Of a DNA stretch of 50,488 nucleotides, positions 44,414 through 50,488 are shown piece after piece. Origin of the DNA: Paraburkholderia oxyphila NBRC 105797 (GTDB taxonomy: Bacteria > Pseudomonadota > Gammaproteobacteria > Burkholderiales > Burkholderiaceae); contig NZ_BAYD01000069.1 of the NCBI RefSeq assembly GCF_000685075.1, forward strand, positions 1 through 50,488, given 5' to 3'. The position numbers were made by a program, and so were the translations under genes. The notes under the pieces are model-generated. The model made no database searches and was not told the DNA's origin. It was given only the letters and a program-made list of their open reading frames with translations. Each line of letters opens with the position of its first letter. The stretch's first letter is position 1.

Positions 44414-47311
44414 ATGGCGCACCGCACGCTGAATCTCGTCGATGCTGTCTTGCTTGCCGCTGCGCTTGGCCTTGCTGGCCTGGCATGCGTTGCGTGCTCG
44501 CCTGCACGTACGCAAACATCCCATAGTACCCACGCTGCCAGGTCTTCCTCGGCAACGCCATGGAAGACGGCGGGCGAGCATGAACGCGCGATCCACGCGA
44601 GGCTGGCGGGCATCGAGGATGGCGAAAAACGCTACGCCTTGCTCGACTCGGTTTCGACGGAGTACTTTCGGGCCGGCATGATTGCCGATTCGGTGCGCGT
44701 GCGCGAGCTGATCGTGGACGACTCGAAGATCGGCGCCGGGCGGCGCTCGCTCGAGGCCTCCAATCTTGCTTTCCTTTACGTGCTCTCACACTACTACAAG
44801 AAGTGCGACCACTTCCTTGCACTCGCCCGCACGCTTGCACGACAGACCACGCCGGCAGAGCTGGAAACGCTGCCGCGCGATCCCGCCTACGCTTTTTTTG
44901 CGGCGGAGGCCGAGAGGGTGCGCCTCGTCGAAAACCGCAATGACCTCGCACTGCTCAAATACCAGCAGATTGCCGACCTCGCGTGGCACAACCTCAACGA
45001 TCCCACGCTCAGCGAAAAACGCCACCTGGCGGCGGTGAACGCGCTTTACGACAGTGCCGTCGAGTTGATCCGCATTCTCGCGCAAAACAACCGGCCCGCC
45101 GAAGCGCTCAGTTATGCGAATGAACTGAGCTGGGATGCGGAACATCGCCCGGATATGCGGGCCAGTGTGATCCAGCATGCGCGGCTCGAACGCGGCCTCG
45201 CGATTGCGCGTGAGTCGAACAACGACTACGACGGCGCGCTTGCCGCCATCGACGCGGCGCTTGCCGGTGAGGAGCACGGGGACCCCGGGAAGATTACGAG
45301 CGAATACGCCGATTGCCTGCGCCAGCGCCTGCTTATCGCGCTCGCCATGGGCCGTATCGGTGACTATCGCGGCGACGTCGAAGTTTACGAGAGGGTCGTG
45401 TCGCTCAATCCGTTTGCCCAGCGGCGGGACAGCGCCAACGGCCGCGAGTCGCTGAGCCTCGCCTCACGCGGACAATGGCAAGCGGCGAGCAAGCGCCTCG
45501 ACCCGGTCATTGCATACGAGCTACGCGTCGAGGGCGCGCAGGGCCCGTTCTACAAGTATTCCACCGCGATGCAGATGCTCTACCGCCTGCAGGATCCCGT
45601 CACCCCCGCGAAGGAGGCGGACGTGATCGCCTATGTTTCCCCGATCGTCGGCACGCAGGGGGGCTGGAACGACGCCACGTCGCGCGGTGCCTACGTCGAG
45701 GATGGCGCGCTGGAAATGTCGACGCGCTATCTGGTCGAGCGCGGCGGCGACGATGCGGCGCTGGCCTTTCGCATTGCCGAGCACTTTCAGATGGACGCGA
45801 CGCAAGACGCCATGAACGACGGTGCGGCGCGTCTTGCCGCCGCCACGCCGGCATTGCGCGAGCTCGTGGAGCGCGAGCAGGCGTTGCGCTACAGGCAGAA
45901 CACGGCGCGGCTCGCGCTCGCGCGCGCCGACGCCGGACTTTCTGTGCAAGACAACGATGACGAGTCCGCCGCGCCTGACACTCCCATCGAGCTCGCGCGC
46001 GAAGATCGCGCGCAACGCGAGGCCAACGCGCAGCTCGCGGCGCTGCGCAAGCAGATCGCCGAGCAGTTTCCGCTCTATCGGCAACTGGCGTCGCCGGCCA
46101 TCCCTGCGCCGCGCGAGGTGGGCGCGGTGCTCCATCCGGGTGAGGTCTACGTCGATCTCTATGCGGGCCGGGACGCGAGCTATGCGTTTGTGGTGCACCC
46201 GGGCGGTGCGTTTCGCGCAATCCGGCTCGCGGTGACGCATGAGACGCTCAAGACGCAAATCGCGGCCTTGCGCGCGAGCTTCGACGCGGGCGTGCCGCCC
46301 ACGCGGCCAGGCGAACTGGCGGGCTTCGATCTGAACGCGGCAGCCGCGTTGTACAGCGCGCTGATTGCACCGATCGAAGCCGAATTCGCCGGCGCCGACA
46401 CGGTCTATCTGGCCACCAGCGGCCTGCTCGCGAGCGTGCCGTTCGACGTGCTGGTGACGCAGCCGGCGTCGAGCTTGAGCGGCGCGTCGTGGTGGATCGA
46501 GAAGACCCTGCCGGTGCGCATACCGAGCGCGGCCGCACTCGTGCTCGCGCGTACGTATCCGGCGCCGCATGCGCAACGGCCACTGCTGGCGTTCGCGGAT
46601 CCGAGCTTCGACGGCCTCGACGCCGAGCCGCCGGAGCAGGGGGCGCCGGCCGCAACGCTGGCGGCGTCGCGCGCGTTCCCGCTCGACGCCGGCACGCGTG
46701 CGTTCGACTACCACCGCGTGGCGCCACTTCCCGAAACGCTAGCCGAAGCGCGCTCGATTGCTGCGGCGCTCGGCGCACCGCAAGACAGCGTGCGATGGGG
46801 CACGCGCGCCTCGCGCAGCGCGGTCATGAAAGCGGACTTGTCGAGCGACCGCGTGGTGCTGTTCGCCACGCACGGGATCTCGCCGGGCGAAGTGCCGGGC
46901 TGGCGCAAGTCCGGGCTGGCGCTTGCCTATGAAGGGCACGGACTCGTCGACTCCATCCTTACCGCGGACGACATCGTGACGCTGCGCCTGAACGCCGACT
47001 GGGTCGTGCTCTCGGCCTGCAATACGGGACTCGCGACGGGGAACGCGGGCGACGCCATCTCCGCGCTGTCGCGCGCTTTTTTTGCTGCTGGCGCTCGCTC
47101 GTTGCTTGTTACTCAGTGGGCTGTGGAGTCGCAGTCGGCGGCGCGGATCACCGCGGGCGTGTTCGAGGCTTATGCTGCCAATCCCGCGCTTTCGAAAGCC
47201 GGCGCGCTTGCGCAGGCCGAACGTGACATGCTCGCGGGGAAGGATGGGAAGGTGTATCGGCATCCTTATTATTGGGGTGCCTATGAACTGGCGGGGGACG
47301 CTGCGCGCTGA
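44414..47311 (+). CDS. CHAT-domain caspase-like protease, exported
   Basis: A 965-residue protein. The N-terminus is a signal peptide (hydrophobic core AVLLAAALGLAGLA followed by CVAC), and the cysteines could make it a lipoprotein. Residues ~40-480 are helical TPR-like repeats. The last ~330 residues are a CHAT domain with the catalytic pair H820 (LFATHGI) and C869 (LSACNTG). CHAT proteins are Cys proteases related to separase and caspases, often with TPR sensors. The ATG at 44414 begins the signal peptide; a TTG at 44342 is also in frame. It lies 136 bp after wspR on the same strand, but a functional tie to Wsp is not shown. Confidence 0.87.
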   Translation: MAHRTLNLVDAVLLAAALGLAGLACVACSPARTQTSHSTHAARSSSATPWKTAGEHERAIHARLAGIEDGEKRYALLDSVSTEYFRAGMIADSVRVRELIVDDSKIGAGRRSLEASNLAFLYVLSHYYKKCDHFLALARTLARQTTPAELETLPRDPAYAFFAAEAERVRLVENRNDLALLKYQQIADLAWHNLNDPTLSEKRHLAAVNALYDSAVELIRILAQNNRPAEALSYANELSWDAEHRPDMRASVIQHARLERGLAIARESNNDYDGALAAIDAALAGEEHGDPGKITSEYADCLRQRLLIALAMGRIGDYRGDVEVYERVVSLNPFAQRRDSANGRESLSLASRGQWQAASKRLDPVIAYELRVEGAQGPFYKYSTAMQMLYRLQDPVTPAKEADVIAYVSPIVGTQGGWNDATSRGAYVEDGALEMSTRYLVERGGDDAALAFRIAEHFQMDATQDAMNDGAARLAAATPALRELVEREQALRYRQNTARLALARADAGLSVQDNDDESAAPDTPIELAREDRAQREANAQLAALRKQIAEQFPLYRQLASPAIPAPREVGAVLHPGEVYVDLYAGRDASYAFVVHPGGAFRAIRLAVTHETLKTQIAALRASFDAGVPPTRPGELAGFDLNAAAALYSALIAPIEAEFAGADTVYLATSGLLASVPFDVLVTQPASSLSGASWWIEKTLPVRIPSAAALVLARTYPAPHAQRPLLAFADPSFDGLDAEPPEQGAPAATLAASRAFPLDAGTRAFDYHRVAPLPETLAEARSIAAALGAPQDSVRWGTRASRSAVMKADLSSDRVVLFATHGISPGEVPGWRKSGLALAYEGHGLVDSILTADDIVTLRLNADWVVLSACNTGLATGNAGDAISALSRAFFAAGARSLLVTQWAVESQSAARITAGVFEAYAANPALSKAGALAQAERDMLAGKDGKVYRHPYYWGAYELAGDAAR

Positions 47312-47443
47312 GGGTGGGTGGGGTGTTGGACGCGGATGTTGGGAATTATGGGGTCGTTCCGCTGTCTAGGCGAGGCGCATTAGTGCGGGCCGCCACCGAT
47401 GCAGCATGATCGATCTGCGAGATCGTTTGTTCGAAGCGCGGCT

Positions 47444-48217
47444 TTATTTGCCGGCCTCCGGTTTGCCGTACAGCTCGCGGATGCGCTGTTCCTTTTCCTC
47501 GCGCATTCTCTCGCGGTCCTCAGCGGTGACGAGCGGATAGGCACGACGAATCTTGATTCGATCTAGTTTGGCTAGCGAACCTTGGGGTGCATCCAGTGAC
47601 GAATCGATATAAAAAACTTCTACGTCAACCGGGAAGCGGCTGTTCGCATGTGCATTCGCTCTATAACGATATGAGTGTTGCGCGAGATTCGGGGGGACGC
47701 GAATGTTCATGTGATTCGGAGTACGCTGCCCGTCTGGATCTATCCAGTAGTCCGCGAGGTCGAGGCGCTTTGCTATCATCTCGGGCGTAATTCCCGCTAT
47801 TGAACGATAGAAACGCAGTGTAAAATCTGACGGAACAAGCGCGACGCTGCTTCGATCATCAGAGTAGTTGAGTGGATCGTCCACGGTGTGGAATGTTATG
47901 TCTGCCAGCGGAATTTTATCGTTGTCGAATGAATATTCGTCTCCATAGTCTGAAAAAACTGATTTTTGGATTTTTCGAATGTTGCCAAAAACCAAATCAT
48001 TTTTTGGGCGCTGCTTGTCGTCACGAAGAATTATCATAGCCTCTTCAAGCATGGACATGATTGTTTCAATCTGGGAATTCGCAATCGGCTTATCCATTTC
48101 CTTCAACTCCGAGTTGCCTGAGGGTAGCAGTGTATTCGGTTGTGCATACGCCTGGATTGAGCAAGAAAGGATAGTCAGGATCATTCCAATATTTTTCAAT
48201 CGCGTATTCAGTTGCAT
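47444..48217 (-). CDS. Exported protein of unknown family, candidate immunity protein
   Basis: A 257-residue protein that I do not recognise. From the ATG at 48217 (AGAGGA six bases upstream), the first ~26 residues look like a signal peptide: NTRLK, hydrophobic GMILTILSC, then AYAQ. The rest is mixed alpha/beta, rich in Asp and Arg, and ends in a charged helix (ERMREEKEQRIRELYG). This start overlaps the upstream VgrG coding end by 128 bp. The alternative ATG at 48097 has GGAG/GAAGGA upstream and only an 8-bp overlap, but lacks the signal peptide. Codon use is visibly AT-richer than in the flanking genes. Position directly after an effector suggests immunity against it. Confidence 0.7.
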   Translation of the reverse strand: MQLNTRLKNIGMILTILSCSIQAYAQPNTLLPSGNSELKEMDKPIANSQIETIMSMLEEAMIILRDDKQRPKNDLVFGNIRKIQKSVFSDYGDEYSFDNDKIPLADITFHTVDDPLNYSDDRSSVALVPSDFTLRFYRSIAGITPEMIAKRLDLADYWIDPDGQRTPNHMNIRVPPNLAQHSYRYRANAHANSRFPVDVEVFYIDSSLDAPQGSLAKLDRIKIRRAYPLVTAEDRERMREEKEQRIRELYGKPEAGK

Positions 48218-50488
48218 ATGCATCCTCTTCGTGATACTGGCTGCGGTAGCCTGGTTTGTGTGCCGCCATTTGCTGGGCTTGTTCAGAGCTGACATTCCGC
48301 ATTTTGCAAACTTCTGCCTCGACGATCGGAGTATCGCTACGCATGGAATCAGGCAGGTATTTTGAATTTCGTAGCGACCAGTAATAATCGAACACTAGCA
48401 TGCGATGCATTCCCAGTCGGACTCTCTCGTCATTCGGGAATTGTGTTTTAGTCGCAAGCGTATAGATGCCATCATTTACGGTCGCCAATTCAAATCCCTT
48501 AATCGACTTGAATTGCTTGTAGTCATCTGGATAAGTCCCGAGCAACGAAAGCATCCAGAACTTCTGCTGACAGTGGCGAGCTTCGTGATAGATGGTTTTA
48601 GCAAGGCTGCACAGTTTTCCATCAAAAGTCATCCTGGCAATTTTGAGCTTATATTCATCGTCCTTCATTTCATTAATTTTGTCGAGCGCCGCAAATAGGC
48701 GGTCGATAGTGGTCTGCGTTATGCCTAAACCCCAATATTTGGCGTTAAAGGCGGCCACTCTTTCACCGTCGATGGGAATATTCAGCTTCTCGGAATTGTC
48801 TTGGGTGACAAGCTCAATTTCCGGCATGGCTGTTCCTGGAAGCCCAAACGCGCCTGACTTGAGTGCGGCAATCAAAGGCTCTCGTATCGCAGCGACAACG
48901 GCATTCTGAACATTTTTTGTGTCACCTGAACTGAGCTTGGCCCACTCTATTGCTGTCAACGATTTCCTGGCTCCTGCGGTGTATGCTTTGGCAACCGGAT
49001 ATTCCACGTCCTTCCGGATAAATTCGCTTGGGGGATGCTCCTTCTCCTTGCCGGTATAGCGATAGGTACGCAAGCCGAAGTTCATCGGATCACACGTCAG
49101 GTATAGAGCCGGTTGCTGCTGGGAAGTCACGTCTGATTCAGGCGTTGACGCGGTCTTACCTCCGACCTGCACTATTCGTGCTGGCAGTGGTGCATTCGGC
49201 GGAAGCAAGTCCTTGTCACGGACGACTGACGCACTGGCGAATCCAATTACGTTATCGGGCTCACTCTGTGACATCAATTCAATCATGCCGAACGACACGA
49301 CGTTACTCGTCGCCATCTGCAATTCGCCGAGTTCGTTTGTGACGCCCTGGATGATTTGGCCATCGTCCAGCGTGAGGCGGTATGGCTGATTCGGGACCGT
49401 AAAGCCGCCACCGCTCTCGACGAGCACATGATGGGCCGCGAGCTTGCCGGGGTTATCAGGCGTGACCGGGAACTGCACAGGTGGAGCCTGCGGGTCATCC
49501 GTCGCGTGATTTGCTGCATGGACGAGGTGCTGCCCATTGGTAAACACAAAGAAGCCCTGAGGCGTGACGCGAACCGTGGTGTTCTGCACCTTGAACTCGA
49601 TGTAATTTGGCGCCGCCAGCGTAATCGCGCCACCAGTGCTCGTGTTTGTTATATCACCCCTCGCAGTCGTATCGATCCCGTCGTTCTGCGCCTGGATCAT
49701 GACCTTGCCATTGGCCGCGACCAGCTTCAGCCCCAACTGGTCGGCAAACATCGAGATCGCTTCGCGCGCCGCAACGAAGAACGAGCGGCCCGACGACACG
49801 CTCGCGTCGCGTCCTGCCGTGATGGCGTGATCATGGTGGCTCGCCATGTGCGTGCTATCGTTCGCCGAAGTAGCGATACCCGCAGCGCTCGCGATCACAA
49901 TGTCGGGGCGGGAGAGTTCAGGGAACGTGTTCTCGCTTGTCTGCGCATCTCCCCTGATTGCATCGTTCTGCGCCTTGATGGTGCGGGTCACGTCATTCTG
50001 GTTGGACTCGGACGTTTGCGCCTGGTGCCTGGCAGCAAGCTGTGACAGGTCCTCATGCTGCTGACGAGCCTGCGTGAGACGCGCCACGGTCTCACGCATC
50101 TCCTTGACCATGCCGCTTGTGGCGGCCTGAACGAAGGTCGAGATGTACATGCCAAGCGAGCGCAGCACGCCTGCCTTGATGCTTTTGAGTTCGAATCCCT
50201 CACCCCTTGCTTCCTGACGTCCCGCATTGCCCTCGATGCGTGTGATATAGCCCAGGCTCAGGCTCGAATTCGCATGGTCGCTGGCGAGCTGCACCTGTTG
50301 CCGGTCCTGGGTATCGTCGAACGCGAGATGGTTGGTCGTGGTGCCGCGCCCGAGGCTGCGCGTGACGATGCCCGTGAGCGCCTGATTCTCGGGCAGCTTC
50401 CACGCCGGCATGTTGTTCACATCGGGCACGAACGCCGTCACGATGGGGCGGTCCGGGTCGCCGTTGATGTAGTCCACTATGACCTGCT
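48090..50488 (-). CDS. VgrG spike with C-terminal HExxH metallopeptidase-like toxin (5' end outside window)
   Basis: At least ~798 residues, open to the window edge, so the N-terminal gp27/gp5-like part is missing. The visible start QVIVDYINGDPDRP and YITRIEGNAGRQEARGEG are VgrG, followed by a DUF2345 beta-helix (FFVAAREAISMFADQLG; VMIQAQNDG; VTPQGFFVFTNG, 49550-49810). A transthyretin-like extension follows (about 49290-49450, LDDGQIIQGVTNELGE). The last ~350 residues contain TIYHEARHCQQKF with HEARH at 48573-48587, a zinc-type HExxH motif. No GTG or ATG at the edge is a true start. It is a type VI secretion spike delivering a toxin, probably a peptidase. Confidence 0.85.
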   Translation of the reverse strand, partial: QVIVDYINGDPDRPIVTAFVPDVNNMPAWKLPENQALTGIVTRSLGRGTTTNHLAFDDTQDRQQVQLASDHANSSLSLGYITRIEGNAGRQEARGEGFELKSIKAGVLRSLGMYISTFVQAATSGMVKEMRETVARLTQARQQHEDLSQLAARHQAQTSESNQNDVTRTIKAQNDAIRGDAQTSENTFPELSRPDIVIASAAGIATSANDSTHMASHHDHAITAGRDASVSSGRSFFVAAREAISMFADQLGLKLVAANGKVMIQAQNDGIDTTARGDITNTSTGGAITLAAPNYIEFKVQNTTVRVTPQGFFVFTNGQHLVHAANHATDDPQAPPVQFPVTPDNPGKLAAHHVLVESGGGFTVPNQPYRLTLDDGQIIQGVTNELGELQMATSNVVSFGMIELMSQSEPDNVIGFASASVVRDKDLLPPNAPLPARIVQVGGKTASTPESDVTSQQQPALYLTCDPMNFGLRTYRYTGKEKEHPPSEFIRKDVEYPVAKAYTAGARKSLTAIEWAKLSSGDTKNVQNAVVAAIREPLIAALKSGAFGLPGTAMPEIELVTQDNSEKLNIPIDGERVAAFNAKYWGLGITQTTIDRLFAALDKINEMKDDEYKLKIARMTFDGKLCSLAKTIYHEARHCQQKFWMLSLLGTYPDDYKQFKSIKGFELATVNDGIYTLATKTQFPNDERVRLGMHRMLVFDYYWSLRNSKYLPDSMRSDTPIVEAEVCKMRNVSSEQAQQMAAHKPGYRSQYHEEDAYATEYAIEKYWNDPDYPFLLNPGVCTTEYTATLRQLGVEGNG

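Noticed and set aside
50475..50477. GTG as the true start of the VgrG gene
   Set aside because: The VgrG frame continues to the window edge with family-typical residues before it, so the gene is truncated.
1..50488. tRNA, rRNA, complete insertion sequence or prophage
   Set aside because: I looked for conserved tRNA ends, rRNA blocks, intact transposases and phage structural genes and saw none; only an integrase scrap is present.

Overview
The window is 50.5 kb of GC-rich chromosome from a Gram-negative beta-proteobacterium. It most resembles a soil Burkholderiaceae (Paraburkholderia, Caballeronia or Burkholderia). The evidence is two Burkholderia-type trimeric porins ending in Phe, a complete Wsp operon, a VgrG gene, and catabolic gene sets for plant- and soil-derived ring compounds. 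This placement is an inference from gene content and codon use; no rRNA or housekeeping marker beyond ilvD is present.

Layout. 1-84 is a 14-copy AACGCC hexamer array. 460-5245 is an aromatic-catabolism-like cluster on the + strand: FAH-family hydrolase, Rieske oxygenase, IclR regulator, MFS transporter and VOC protein. 5246-6945 is gene-poor, with a 44-residue membrane protein, a DUF1090 protein and eroded repeats. 6946-10091 holds a LysR regulator and an AtuA-DUF4387 fusion. 10264-10377 is an integrase scrap and 10576-10938 a BON-domain protein. 11228-12747 is a hipBA toxin-antitoxin pair with four 18-bp operators in front. 13096-16381 holds ilvD and a porin, each with an intrinsic terminator. 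16670-21176 is a CobS-like AAA+ ATPase, a CobT-like VWA protein and a membrane J-domain protein. 21224-25419 is a cupin, a MarR regulator and a cyclohexanecarboxylate degradation cluster (badH, badI, aliB) ending in a scar made of aliA and badK fragments. 25450-28469 holds a PiT phosphate transporter and a second porin. 28622-34471 is a quinate/shikimate catabolic locus (dehydroshikimate dehydratase, aroQ, an NAD-type aroE, MFS transporter, TetR regulator) with a perfect palindrome in the divergent promoter region. 34685-44277 is wspABCDEF plus wspR. 44414-47311 is a CHAT-protease-like exported protein. 47444-50488 is a probable type VI effector pair: a VgrG carrying an HExxH toxin domain, cut by the window edge, with an exported partner gene overlapping it.

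How the parts work together. The quinate/shikimate genes would convert dehydroquinate or shikimate to 3-dehydroshikimate and then protocatechuate. AliB, BadH and BadI cover three of the five steps from cyclohexanecarboxylate to pimeloyl-CoA; the CoA ligase and hydratase steps are deleted here. The Wsp operon encodes a surface-sensing receptor, adaptors, methylation enzymes, a hybrid kinase and a diguanylate cyclase, ordered as in Pseudomonas. Its internal genes overlap by 1-8 bases.

The most interesting items are the VgrG-HEARH toxin with its overlapping exported partner, the regularly spaced hipBA operator array with a -10 box on the start codon, the AAA/VWA/J-domain trio, the aliA-badK deletion scar, and a WspR that lacks the arginine of the canonical inhibitory site.
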